A stretch of 64,000 nucleotides of DNA, from positions 558,001 through 622,000 of the forward strand of contig NZ_JACHHZ010000002.1 of assembly GCF_014202975.1 (NCBI RefSeq), read 5' to 3'. The notes under the pieces are model-generated. The model worked only from the letters and a program-made list of their open reading frames with translations, made no database searches and was not told the DNA's origin. Below, piece by piece: positions 41,705-51,627 of this stretch (position 1 is the first letter of the stretch; each line of letters starts with the position of its first letter). The position numbers and the translations under genes are program-made. This DNA comes from Povalibacter uvarum (GTDB taxonomy: Bacteria; Pseudomonadota; Gammaproteobacteria; Steroidobacterales; Steroidobacteraceae).

Positions 41705-41777
41705 CCGCATCGATTTTGTCGGCTGGCGTCACGTCCGATCGTCTTTGAGCGGCACCCCCAGCTCAAGAGGCCCTGCA

Positions 41778-42149
41778 ATGCTGTACTCGATACTGATCTA
41801 CGGCTCCGAGGATCGTGCCGCGGCCTGGACGGAGGCAGAGGAAAAGGAAGTCATGGATCGTCATGCCGCGCTGCGCGCTCAACTGCAATCGCAGGGGCGA
41901 TTGGGACCCGTGATGCGGCTGGTGCCGCAGAAGGCCCGCACGGTTCGGCGCGGGCGCCCCACCAGCGAGATCACCGACGGACCGTACACCGAGACCAAGG
42001 AACAGCTGATGGGCTTGTATGTGATCGAGTGCGCTTCTTTCGAGGAAGCGCTGGCTGCCGTGAAACAGCTGGATTTCGACACGGGCGTGTTTGAGATTAC
42101 ACCGCTCGTTTACATGGATCCGGGCGCGTTGCCTGCCGTCACGCCGTAG
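41778..42149 (+). CDS. YCII-related domain protein
   Basis: A 123-aa protein. The frame begins earlier, but MLYSILIYGSEDRAAAWTEA at ATG 41778 is the family start. YCII signatures are the middle TSEITDGPYTETKEQLMGLY and the ending TGVFEITPLVY. The domain is a ferredoxin-like fold with a His-Asp pair in some members; this subgroup is often encoded beside ECF sigma factors, though none is adjacent here. Cytoplasmic; activity unknown. Confidence 0.83.
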   Translation: MLYSILIYGSEDRAAAWTEAEEKEVMDRHAALRAQLQSQGRLGPVMRLVPQKARTVRRGRPTSEITDGPYTETKEQLMGLYVIECASFEEALAAVKQLDFDTGVFEITPLVYMDPGALPAVTP

Positions 42150-42157
42150 CGCACGTC

Positions 42158-42263
42158 TGTCACTCAGGCGGGAGTCCATGCTTTGGCCCAGATGGATCCC
42201 CGCCCGCGCGGGGATGACGGAATTTCCCTTTCGGGATCACGTCCGGCTAAAGCCGGACCCACG
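42158..42263. repeat. CCCGC repeat pair followed by GTCCGGC palindrome
   Basis: A degenerate CACTCAGGCGGGAGTCCATG unit and a GATCCCCGCCCGCGCGGGGA unit are followed by a GTCCGGCTAAAGCCGGAC palindrome at 42241-42258. It is the same association as at 4055-4170, and occupies the gap between the YCII and GH43 genes. Confidence 0.8.
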
Positions 42264-42318
42264 GTACCTCGCCACAAGTAATACCATTGGCGCGAAGTGG
42301 CTTTGTGGGTGGGGATCG

Positions 42319-43347
42319 ATGTCGATGAAGTCTGTCGCTCGTGCATGGCTGGCGTTCCTGTTGGTGTGGGTGCTCTCCTTCACCTCCTCTCAAACAGTAG
42401 CCGCCGCGTCTGCGAACACGCCTGCCCAAGCCATCCGCAACGACATCGACCTGTCGACCGAACGCATTCGCGATCCCTGCATCCTGGTCGATCGCGCATC
42501 GGGCACGTATTACATGGTCGCGACGAGCGATCGCGTCGGGCCGAACGGGCGCCCTGCGGTCGTGGCTTTCACCAGCAAGGATCTGAAGCGCTGGGCCGGC
42601 CCGCACGTCGTCTTCGAAATCCCTGAAGGGTTCTGGGCACAGAAAAGCATCTGGGCGCCCGAGCTTCACCACTACAACGGCAAGTACTATCTCTTCGCGA
42701 CGTTCAGCAGCGACGAGTTGCTCCCCGAGCAGTGGCGCGACTGGCTGCCTCGCGTGAAGCGCGGCACGCAAGTGCTCGTGGCGGATTCTCCGCTCGGTCC
42801 CTTCAAGCCGTTCGCGAATGAATCGACGCTGCCGGCGGACATGATGACGCTCGATGGAACGCTGTGGGAGGAGGACGGCGTTCCCTACATGGTGTTCGCT
42901 CACGAATGGGTTCAGGTGAAGGACGGCACCATCGAATACGTGCCGATGAGAAAGGATCTGTCCGCGATCGCTGGCGAACCGAAGCGGCTCTTTCACGGCT
43001 CCGACGCACCGTGGGTAAGGAAGAACCTGGAGTTCGGATCGACGGTCACTGATGCGCCGTGGCTGTATCGCACGCGCACGGGCAAGCTGCTGATGCTCTG
43101 GTCGAGCTTCGGCACGGGGAACTACACGGTCGGTATCGCGACTTCGCAGTCAGGCAAGCTCGCTGGACCGTGGGTGCAGCAGGCGGAGCCGCTGTACTCG
43201 AAAGACGGCGGACATCCGATGCTTTTTCAGCGGCTTGATGGCCAGCTGATGATGATCCTGCACAGTCCGAACAAGCTGCGAGAGCGCGCATTGTTGTTCG
43301 AGGTCGCGGACCTCGGTGACACGCTGCGCCTCGAATCCTCGAAGTAG
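42319..43347 (+). CDS. Exported glycoside hydrolase family 43 protein
   Basis: A 342-aa secreted protein with signal (WLAFLLVWVLSFTSSQTVAA). The five-bladed propeller fold is marked by IRDPCILVDRASGTYYMVAT with the base aspartate, IWAPELHHYNGKYYLFATF, TLDGTLWEEDGVPYMVF with the second aspartate, and VTDAPWLYRTRTGKLLMLWS. In many GH43 enzymes the last block has EGP with the acid glutamate; here it is DAP. Likely targets are arabinose- or xylose-containing glycans; this is family-level inference. ATG 42319 and 42325 are both possible starts. It follows a repeat cluster. Confidence 0.82.
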   Translation: MSMKSVARAWLAFLLVWVLSFTSSQTVAAASANTPAQAIRNDIDLSTERIRDPCILVDRASGTYYMVATSDRVGPNGRPAVVAFTSKDLKRWAGPHVVFEIPEGFWAQKSIWAPELHHYNGKYYLFATFSSDELLPEQWRDWLPRVKRGTQVLVADSPLGPFKPFANESTLPADMMTLDGTLWEEDGVPYMVFAHEWVQVKDGTIEYVPMRKDLSAIAGEPKRLFHGSDAPWVRKNLEFGSTVTDAPWLYRTRTGKLLMLWSSFGTGNYTVGIATSQSGKLAGPWVQQAEPLYSKDGGHPMLFQRLDGQLMMILHSPNKLRERALLFEVADLGDTLRLESSK

Positions 43348-43472
43348 CACCACGAGCCTTAATACGATTCACGACGCCCGCGTTGATTCCGTGCGAATGA
43401 CGAACTCTCTTAGGTGATCGCGCGTTGGGATACGTGCCGTGTCGCGGCACTTGGCCAATCACCGGAGGCGCT

Positions 43473-43679
43473 ATGAACAAAGACACTCTTCAAGGCAACT
43501 TCACCCAGTTGAAGGGCAAGATCAAACAGCAGTGGGGCAAGCTCACTGACGATGAGATCGATCAGATGGAAGGTCACGCTGAAATCCTCGCCGGCAAGCT
43601 CCAGGAGCGCTACGGACTGGAACGCGAGGAAGCTGAGAAGCAGGCTAAGGAATTCCGCAAGACCAACAACTGGAACTGA
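43473..43679 (+). CDS. CsbD family stress-response protein
   Basis: A 68-aa hydrophilic protein beginning MNKDTLQGNFTQLKGKIKQQ with WGKLTDDEIDQMEGHAEILA, the classic CsbD/YjbJ pattern. GGAGG lies four bases before ATG 43473. CsbD proteins accumulate in general stress and stationary phase; the mechanism is unknown. It lies 173 bases upstream of a large catalase, with a hairpin between, which fits a shared stress response. Confidence 0.88.
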   Translation: MNKDTLQGNFTQLKGKIKQQWGKLTDDEIDQMEGHAEILAGKLQERYGLEREEAEKQAKEFRKTNNWN

Positions 43680-43715
43680 GGCCGGCGCCCGAGTGGCGCT
43701 GCCTCAGGCGCGAGA

Positions 43716-43735
43716 GACACCCACGGATGGGTGTC
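43716..43735 (+). terminator. Hairpin between csbD-like gene and catalase
   Basis: A perfect 8-base inverted repeat (GACACCCA / TGGGTGTC) with the loop CGGA lies 36 bases after the CsbD stop. No T-tract follows (CGCGCTTTGC), so it may be a weak terminator, an RNA-stability element or an attenuator between the two stress genes. Confidence 0.4.
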
Positions 43736-43852
43736 CGCGCTTTGCACAACGATCGCATCGAGCATAGCCGAGCTGTTTGCGCATCCGATCCATCGAATCT
43801 TCTGGGTCGGCGTTCAACCGACTCCCCCGAGTGAAAGTGCCAGGAGATCGCC

Positions 43853-45949
<2,097 letters not shown>

Positions 45950-45967
45950 GCAGGAATCCCGAAGCGC

Positions 45968-46708
45968 TCAGTGCATGTGCAATCCGCCGTTCACCGAGAA
46001 GTCGGCGCCCGTTGCGAAGCCTGACTCATCTGACGCCAGCCACGCGACCATCGATGCGATCTCATCGGGCTCGCCGAGACGCTTCACTGGGATCGTACTG
46101 ACGATCTTATCGAGCACTTCGGGGCGGATGGCGCGAACCATCGATGTGCCGATGTAGCCGGGCGATACGGTGTTCACCGTCACGCCCTTGCCCGCGACTT
46201 CCTGCGCGAGCGCCATCGTGAAGCCGTGAATGCCCGCTTTCGCGGTCGAGTAATTGGTCTGTCCGAACTGACCCTTCTGGCCGTTCACCGACGAGATGTT
46301 GATGATGCGGCCCCAGCGCCGCTCGAGCATGCCTTCGATGACCTGCTTAGTGACGTTGAACATGCTGTTGAGATTGGTGCCGATGACGTTCTCCCAATCC
46401 GCGCGCGACATCCTGTGGAACACAGAATCGCGCGTGATGCCGGCGTTGTTCACCAGCACATCGACGTGACCCACCTCGGCTTTCACTTTATCGAATGCCG
46501 CCTGTGTCGAATCCCAATCGGCGACGTTGCCCTCGGAGGCCACGATGTCATGGCCCTGCGCGCGCATTTCGGCGAGCCAGCTTTCTTTGCGCGCTGAATT
46601 GGGACCGCAGCCTGCGACTACGCGATAACCATCGCTCGCGAGACGTCTGCAGATTGCCGTGCCGATGCCGCCCATGCCCCCGGTGACGTATGCGATGCGC
46701 TGAACCAT
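45968..46708 (-). CDS. phaB: Acetoacetyl-CoA reductase (PhaB)
   Basis: A 246-aa short-chain dehydrogenase. The cofactor loop is YVTGGMGGIGTAICRRL, the structural NNAG is in VLVNNAGITRDSVFH, and the catalytic Ser-Tyr-Lys are in INISSVNGQKGQFGQTNYST and AK. The FGQTNYSTAKAG segment and the ending GADFSVNGGLHMH are characteristic of PhaB, which makes (R)-3-hydroxybutyryl-CoA for polyhydroxyalkanoate. No phaA or phaC is adjacent. It converges with the catalase gene, with an 18-base gap. Confidence 0.92.
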   Translation of the reverse strand: MVQRIAYVTGGMGGIGTAICRRLASDGYRVVAGCGPNSARKESWLAEMRAQGHDIVASEGNVADWDSTQAAFDKVKAEVGHVDVLVNNAGITRDSVFHRMSRADWENVIGTNLNSMFNVTKQVIEGMLERRWGRIINISSVNGQKGQFGQTNYSTAKAGIHGFTMALAQEVAGKGVTVNTVSPGYIGTSMVRAIRPEVLDKIVSTIPVKRLGEPDEIASMVAWLASDESGFATGADFSVNGGLHMH

Positions 46709-46876
46709 GCCGATGAACTCCGCGTGCGATTCCAGACCCCATGCGGAAGCTGCGACTCGCTCGCGTCCGTACCTTCCAGGGAGAGGGGATGGCCGCGGAT
46801 TCGCGGCCGGCGCGCATCATACTTCGGTCGGGGACGCGGGTCGTGACGATCTGCTATTGCAATGCAGCGCGGTCCG

Positions 46877-47218
46877 TCATCCACCCTGAAGCAATCGCCG
46901 GAGTTTCAACAGAACGGCATCGGGCCGGTGGTACAGCTCGCGCCGGCTTACGATGACGATCCGATAGCCGAGCGATTCGAGAAACTTCGCCCTCGCCTGC
47001 GCCTCGGTCGCCGGCCGCGTCAGATCGACGACCAGCGCGTGCTCCGCGCAGACGTGATCGACAACGAAGGGACCGATCTCGCACTGGTTAGCGAAGCGGT
47101 AACTTCGCAGGCTTCGTGCCCGCAACAGTTGGGTGAGAGCCTCCTCGGAAGAATGGGCCGCGCGTTCGCGGACGAGGAGTTCAGTTCTGGGTCGATGTCG
47201 CAGTACGCCGGTGAGCAT
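46877..47218 (-). CDS. DUF559 (Vsr-like endonuclease fold) protein, divergent
   Basis: A 113-aa protein resembling DUF559: LRSYRFANQCEIGPFVVDHV followed by CAEHALVVDLTRP, then AKFLESLGYRIVIVSRRELY and the last helix AVLLKLRRLL. The fold is that of very-short-patch-repair endonucleases. The usual ELDG-H motif after the VVDL strand is poorly kept (VVDLTRPATEAQ), so nuclease activity is doubtful. It stands alone between phaB and the sigma-factor region. Confidence 0.6.
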   Translation of the reverse strand: MLTGVLRHRPRTELLVRERAAHSSEEALTQLLRARSLRSYRFANQCEIGPFVVDHVCAEHALVVDLTRPATEAQARAKFLESLGYRIVIVSRRELYHRPDAVLLKLRRLLQGG

Positions 47219-47866
47219 GCGGGGGAGAGTAGCCCCGTCGACGCGGCTGGGGATGCGGGAAAACTGGGATCAAACTAGAGAAAAGGACGCGAGTTTCACA
47301 CGGAGTTCACGGAGTGCACGGAGGAACTCATTCTCGATCGTTCTTTTCTCTCCGTGAACTGCGTGATCTCCGTGTGAAATTCCGGAATCCGGCCGGCGCT
47401 TCTGTCACTCCCACGCGCGCCGGGTAGCGCCAGCCCACAATGCACACACCGGAGAAGAGCCCAGGCTCATCACGCGCCCTACGCGCCGATGACCCGAACC
47501 GTTCTGAATGCATCGCGGGTCGCGCGCCCACCGCAGCGCGTAGACGACCGGATCCATGCTCGATCCCATCAGGTTGTTCAGATGCTGCTGCCAGCGCTTC
47601 TTCGTGGTCATGATCGACTCCACAAGCCCAATCCTGTTCACCTTCGCAACGCCGTTCGGGCGAAGACGGTTCCTTCGTCCCTTGGTCAATCCATCGGCCT
47701 GACGAAGGGAGGGTTGAGGACAGCCCCCGATTCGTCTGGATTCGACGACAGAATCTGCGACCCACGTCGCACGGGGCGGCGCGGAACTTCAGAGAACCGC
47801 TGCCACTGGGGATGGGACCGCGGTTTGAGACGCAGGTTCAGCGATTGCTTGTCTGCTCTTACCGAC
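47219..47866. repeat. Gene-poor region with an 86-base inverted repeat of CACGGAG units
   Basis: At 47294-47379 the 12-base ends TTTCACACGGAG and CTCCGTGTGAAA are perfect complements, and the interior repeats TTCACGGAG / CTCCGTGAA. The whole could form a long hairpin downstream of no clear gene. The rest of the 648 bases holds only weak short frames, one of which (47405-47611, minus) is listed separately, and the unmapped promoter of the sigma-factor gene. Confidence 0.65.
47405..47611 (-). CDS. Possible 68-aa small protein divergent from the sigma factor
   Basis: ATG 47611 is preceded by GTGGAGTCGATC, a fair ribosome site. The product starts MTTKKRWQQHLNNLMGSSMD and PVVYALRWARDPRCIQN, basic and helical, then becomes arginine- and tryptophan-rich. 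No family is recognised, and the C-terminal half may be non-coding. It reads leftward into the inverted-repeat region. Low confidence. Confidence 0.25.
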   Translation of the reverse strand: MTTKKRWQQHLNNLMGSSMDPVVYALRWARDPRCIQNGSGHRRVGRVMSLGSSPVCALWAGATRRAWE

Positions 47867-48475
47867 GTGCTTAATCTAGCCGCAGAACAAGCACAATTTC
47901 AGCGGGTCGCACGATTGAACCAGGACGCAATCGCAGCGCTTATCGAGAAGCAATATGCAGGACTCCTTTCGTTGCTGCGCCGGAAACTCCGGGACGAGCA
48001 GCTGGCGCAGGATGCCCTGAATCAGGCCCTTGTGACCTCGCTCGAGCATGTGCAGGCGGGGCGAGTCGCCGACCCCTCGCTCATTGCCGGCTACGTGTTC
48101 CAGGTCGCCATGAACCAGATGCGCAACCATCGCCGCAAGATGGTCGAGCGCGCGGAGCGGCGGGCCGATCCGGAGATCGTCGATACCCTCCCCGACCTGC
48201 ACACTTCGGCGGATAGCGAGATCGAGCCGGCCATGGCGGGCAAGGTACGGTCGGTGATCCAGTCGCTCCCGACCGCTCGCGACCGGGAGATCGTCAAGCG
48301 CTTCTATCTGGACGAGGAAGATAAGGACTCGATCTGCCGCGATCTGGGTCTGTCCGCGCTGCATTTCGACAAGGTGGTGTTCCGCGCCCGCCAGCGCATG
48401 CGAGCGCTGCTCGAGGCGGGCGGCATCCGGAAGCTGGATGTCTTTCCCAAGATTCTGCTGTGCCTGGCCGGATGA
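47867..48475 (+). CDS. Sigma-70 family (ECF-like) RNA polymerase sigma factor
   Basis: A protein of about 202 aa. Region 2 features: AIAALIEKQYAGLLSLLRRK, ALNQALVTSLEHVQAGRV and IAGYVFQVAMNQMRNHRRK. Region 4: SLPTARDREIVKRFYLDEED with the helix-turn-helix ICRDLGLSALHFDKVVFRAR. It would direct RNA polymerase to a stress or envelope regulon. The start is uncertain: GTG 47867 is chosen, with TTG 47849 as the alternative; the longer frame upstream is arginine-rich and unlike the family. Its TGA overlaps the ATG of a 40-codon ORF, which in turn overlaps the membrane protein gene. Confidence 0.78.
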   Translation: MLNLAAEQAQFQRVARLNQDAIAALIEKQYAGLLSLLRRKLRDEQLAQDALNQALVTSLEHVQAGRVADPSLIAGYVFQVAMNQMRNHRRKMVERAERRADPEIVDTLPDLHTSADSEIEPAMAGKVRSVIQSLPTARDREIVKRFYLDEEDKDSICRDLGLSALHFDKVVFRARQRMRALLEAGGIRKLDVFPKILLCLAG

Positions 48476-48594
48476 CACTGGAGCGAAAGACCGGTGCGAC
48501 GTCGGAGTCCTTTACAACAGATACCTTGCGGGGATGGGCAGCTTCCGAGGTGGTACACGAAGAGACAGGCGTACTGAAAGCTGATGGACCGTAA
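48472..48594 (+). CDS. Hidden 40-aa ORF bridging sigma factor and membrane protein
   Basis: ATG 48472 overlaps the sigma-factor stop (ATGA); the frame runs 40 codons to TAA 48592-48594, and the next gene starts inside it at 48584. The product begins MTLERKTGATSESFTTDTLR and ends in an acidic stretch (ASEVVHEETGVLKADGP). It is hydrophilic with no signal. The double overlap would couple translation of all three frames. It may be a real microprotein or only a reading-through device. Confidence 0.4.
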   Translation: MTLERKTGATSESFTTDTLRGWAASEVVHEETGVLKADGP

Positions 48595-49300
48595 ATACAT
48601 CGATGATCATCACGTCGTGGCCCGGTACCTCGCCGACCAGCTGCCAGACGACGAACGCGCAGCCTTCGAGACGTACTATCTCGCGCACCCGGAAATCGTC
48701 CGGGAACTCGAGGCGACGGCCCGCTTCAAGGTCGGCCTCGGCCAGCTGCGGGAATCCGGCGAGCTGACCACCCTGCTGCAACACAAGCCCTGGTTTCGGC
48801 AGGAACGCTATCAGGCGCTCGCGGCATCCGTCGCCCTCGTTGCGATCGCGCTTTTTCTGTTCATCGGCCGCGCCCCTTCGCTTCAGCCGGTGCTCGTTGC
48901 TTCCGCAACGGCCCTGACGGACCGCCTGGGCGATCCGCTCGCGGTTGCGGCCAGCTACGACGTCATCCGTATGCGCAGCGCTTCCTCCGATCCCGACACC
49001 TATATCGAACTGCCCGCGTCCGCGCAGGTGATCCCGTTGCGCGTCGAGCCTCAGTTCGAAGCGCGGCCGGCCAGATATCGAATCAGGCTGCTCTCCGTCG
49101 GCAATCACGACTCGCTGTATGACGTCGGAACGATCGCGGGACTGACACCAGATCCATCCGATGGCTATATCTCCGTGTATCTGAACTCCGCGAGACTCGT
49201 GCACGGGCGCTACGCACTGATCCTTGCGGGCGATGCCGGCACCAGCGCGGAGAACGACGAGAGCTCGTTCCTCATTCAAGTCATCGATGGCACGCCATGA
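48584..49300 (+). CDS. Single-pass membrane protein, probable anti-sigma-like partner
   Basis: A 238-aa protein. The cytoplasmic N-terminus DDHHVVARYLADQLPDDERA with FETYYLAHPEIVRELEATAR resembles the anti-sigma (zf-HC2-like) helix bundle but lacks the zinc-binding H-X3-C-X2-C set. One transmembrane helix (YQALAASVALVAIALFLFIG) lies near residues 87-105. The rest is a periplasmic beta-rich sensor-like domain (YIELPASAQVIPLRVEPQFE, RLVHGRYALILAG). Gene order after a sigma factor supports an anti-sigma role; this is inference. Confidence 0.65.
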   Translation: MDRKYIDDHHVVARYLADQLPDDERAAFETYYLAHPEIVRELEATARFKVGLGQLRESGELTTLLQHKPWFRQERYQALAASVALVAIALFLFIGRAPSLQPVLVASATALTDRLGDPLAVAASYDVIRMRSASSDPDTYIELPASAQVIPLRVEPQFEARPARYRIRLLSVGNHDSLYDVGTIAGLTPDPSDGYISVYLNSARLVHGRYALILAGDAGTSAENDESSFLIQVIDGTP

Positions 49301-49512
49301 ATGCCGCTCATGACCTGGTGCGCGCTGCTCCACGATCGGGCGAATAGAACGCGTCGAATCGTTTTCACGCTCGCTTCCTTCGACCTTCGTCGTGCACGTG
49401 ACTGCATCGCAGCACGTCGCGCTCGCTTGCTCATTCTTTCGTGCGCGCCGCGAAGGGCTGCGGCTATGATCCGTGCCCCGCGTTCCGGCGAAATCACACA
49501 CAGGGCATTTCC

Positions 49513-50736
49513 ATGCAGTTCGAACACACAGAGAAAGTGAAGACGCTGATCGCGCGTCTCGAAGCGTTCTTCGAAGAACACATCTATCCGAACGAGCAGG
49601 CGGTTTCCGAATTCGTGAGGGGCCGCGAAGGCAAGGCGCGCTGGGAGCCGATTCCGATCGTCGAGAGCCTGAAGCCGAAGGCACGCGCCGCCGGCCTGTG
49701 GAACATGTTCCTGCCGCACTCCGACAGCGGTGCGGGTCTGACGAATCTCGAGTACTCGCCTCTGTGCGAGATCATGGGCCGTGTCGGCTGGTCGGGCGAA
49801 GTGTTCAACTGCTCCGCGCCCGACACCGGAAACATGGAGATTCTCGATCGCTTCGCCAGCGCCGCAAACAAGGAACGCTGGCTGAAGCCGCTGCTCAACG
49901 GTGAGATCCGTTCTGCGTTCTGCATGACCGAGCCGGCCGTCGCATCCTCCGACGCAACGAACATTTCCACGCGAATCGAACGCGACGGCGACTCCTATGT
50001 GATCAACGGCCGCAAGTGGTGGTCGTCGGGTGCGGGCGATACGCGCTGCGAAATCCTCGTCGTCATGGGCAAGAGCAATCCCGATGCGCCGAAGCACCAG
50101 CAGCAGTCGCAGATCCTCGTTCCAATGAAGACGCCTGGTGTGAAGGTGTTGCGCCAGTTGCCGGTGTTCGGCTTCGACGATGCTCCGCACGGCCATTCGG
50201 AGATCGTGTTCGAGAACGTGCGCGTCCCCGCGGACAACATCCTGCTCGGCGAAGGCCGCGGCTTCGAGATCGCACAGGCGCGCCTCGGGCCGGGCCGCAT
50301 CCACCACTGCATGCGCAACATCGGTGTCGCTGAGCGTGTTCTGGAGAAAACGTGCAAGCGCCTGCTGTCGCGTGTCGCGTTCGGCAAGCCGATCGCGGAT
50401 CAGTCGATCTGGCTCGAGCGCATCGCGAACTGCCGTGTCCAGATCGATCAGGCGCGCCTGCTCGTGCTGAATGCCGCCGACAAGATGGATCGACTCGGCA
50501 ACAAGGCCGCGCGTCGCGAGATCGCGATGATCAAGGTTGCTGCACCGGCAATGCTGAACTTCGTCGTCGACTGGGCGATCCAGGCGCATGGTGCTGCCGG
50601 CGTAACGACGGACTTCGGCCTGGGTCACGTCGCGGCGAGCGCTCGCACAATGCGCATCGTCGACGGCCCGGATGAAGTCCATCGCAACCAGATCGGCAAG
50701 ATGGAACTGGAAAAGTACAAACCCGCGAAGCAATAA
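49513..50736 (+). CDS. Acyl-CoA dehydrogenase (long-chain/ACAD10-11-type)
   Basis: A 407-aa flavoprotein from ATG 49513 ([20 protein letters not shown]). Conserved parts: [17 protein letters not shown] and [20 protein letters not shown], which bind FAD and substrate, [20 protein letters not shown], and [20 protein letters not shown]. The C-terminal [20 protein letters not shown] is typical of the group associated with aminoglycoside-phosphotransferase-like proteins. It probably starts beta-oxidation of an unusual acyl-CoA. First gene of a three-gene operon with an SDR 20 bases downstream. Confidence 0.9.
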   Translation: MQFEHTEKVKTLIARLEAFFEEHIYPNEQAVSEFVRGREGKARWEPIPIVESLKPKARAAGLWNMFLPHSDSGAGLTNLEYSPLCEIMGRVGWSGEVFNCSAPDTGNMEILDRFASAANKERWLKPLLNGEIRSAFCMTEPAVASSDATNISTRIERDGDSYVINGRKWWSSGAGDTRCEILVVMGKSNPDAPKHQQQSQILVPMKTPGVKVLRQLPVFGFDDAPHGHSEIVFENVRVPADNILLGEGRGFEIAQARLGPGRIHHCMRNIGVAERVLEKTCKRLLSRVAFGKPIADQSIWLERIANCRVQIDQARLLVLNAADKMDRLGNKAARREIAMIKVAAPAMLNFVVDWAIQAHGAAGVTTDFGLGHVAASARTMRIVDGPDEVHRNQIGKMELEKYKPAKQ

Positions 50737-50756
50737 GAGCCGAGAAAGGAGCCATC

Positions 50757-51533
50757 ATGGCCGTTTCATCTTTGTTTGATCTGAAGGGCAAAGTCGCTGT
50801 CGTCACCGGCGCAACGCGCGGGATCGGGCTCGCGATTGCCGAACGAATGGCGGAGCACGGCGCGAAAGTCGTGGTCAGCAGCCGCAAGCTCGATGTCTGC
50901 GAGGAAGTCGTCAAAGGCATCAAGGCCAAGGGCGGCGAAGCGTTCGCGCACGCGTGCAACATCGGACGTAAGGAGGATCTGCAGGGTCTGGTGAATGCGA
51001 CGATCCAGAAATGGGGCGGCATCGATGTGCTGGTCTGCAACGCCGCGGTGAATCCCTACTTCGGCCCGTCCATCGACATGCCGGATGACGCGTACGACAA
51101 GGTCATGAACTCCAACGTCCGCAGCAACTTCTGGCTGTGCAACATGGTGCTGCCGCAGATGGCGCAGCGCGGCGGCGGCTCGATCATCGTGATCTCGTCG
51201 ATCGCAGGCTTGCTCGGCTCGCCGGCGCTCGGCGTCTACGGCATCTCAAAGGCGGCTGACATGGCGCTCGTGCGCAACCTCGCCGTCGAATGGGGTCCGA
51301 AGAACGTTCGCGCGAACTGCATCGCGCCGGGATTGGTGCGCACCGACTTTGCGAAGGCACTCTGGGAGAACCCGGAAACGTACGCGCACACCGTCAAGGC
51401 TTACCCGCTGCGTCGCATCGGTGAACCGGATGAAATCGCGGGCGCCGCGCTGTTCCTCGCGGGCCCGAGCGGGTCGTTCATGACGGGGCAGACGATCGTG
51501 ATCGATGGCGGTGGAGTGATCGGGCGGGGATGA
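50757..51533 (+). CDS. Short-chain dehydrogenase/reductase (FabG-like)
   Basis: A 258-aa SDR. Cofactor loop VVTGATRGIGLAIAERM, structural CNAAVNPYFG, catalytic residues in IIVISSIAGLLGSPALGVYG and ISKAADMALVRNL, and the C-terminal SGSFMTGQTIVIDGGGVIGR. GAAAGGAGCC lies before the ATG. In this operon it may oxidise or reduce a 3-hydroxyacyl-CoA or ketone formed from the dehydrogenase product; the substrate is not known. Confidence 0.9.
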   Translation: MAVSSLFDLKGKVAVVTGATRGIGLAIAERMAEHGAKVVVSSRKLDVCEEVVKGIKAKGGEAFAHACNIGRKEDLQGLVNATIQKWGGIDVLVCNAAVNPYFGPSIDMPDDAYDKVMNSNVRSNFWLCNMVLPQMAQRGGGSIIVISSIAGLLGSPALGVYGISKAADMALVRNLAVEWGPKNVRANCIAPGLVRTDFAKALWENPETYAHTVKAYPLRRIGEPDEIAGAALFLAGPSGSFMTGQTIVIDGGGVIGRG

Positions 51534-51539
51534 GAATCC

Positions 51540-51623
51540 GTCACTCCCGCGCACGCGGGAGTCCATGGCTTTGACGCTGATCGATGCAGATGGATTCCCG
51601 CGTGCGCGGGAATGACGGAATCC
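51540..51623. repeat. CCCGC repeat pair
   Basis: A CACTCCCGCGCACGCGGGAG hairpin and a GATTCCCGCGTGCGCGGGAA hairpin face each other across a TCCATGGCTTTGACGCTGAT-like spacer, filling the 94-base gap between the SDR and phosphotransferase genes and ending five bases before the latter's ATG. As at 27.3 kb, a repeat occupies the ribosome-binding zone. Confidence 0.85.
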
Positions 51624-51627
51624 TCCC

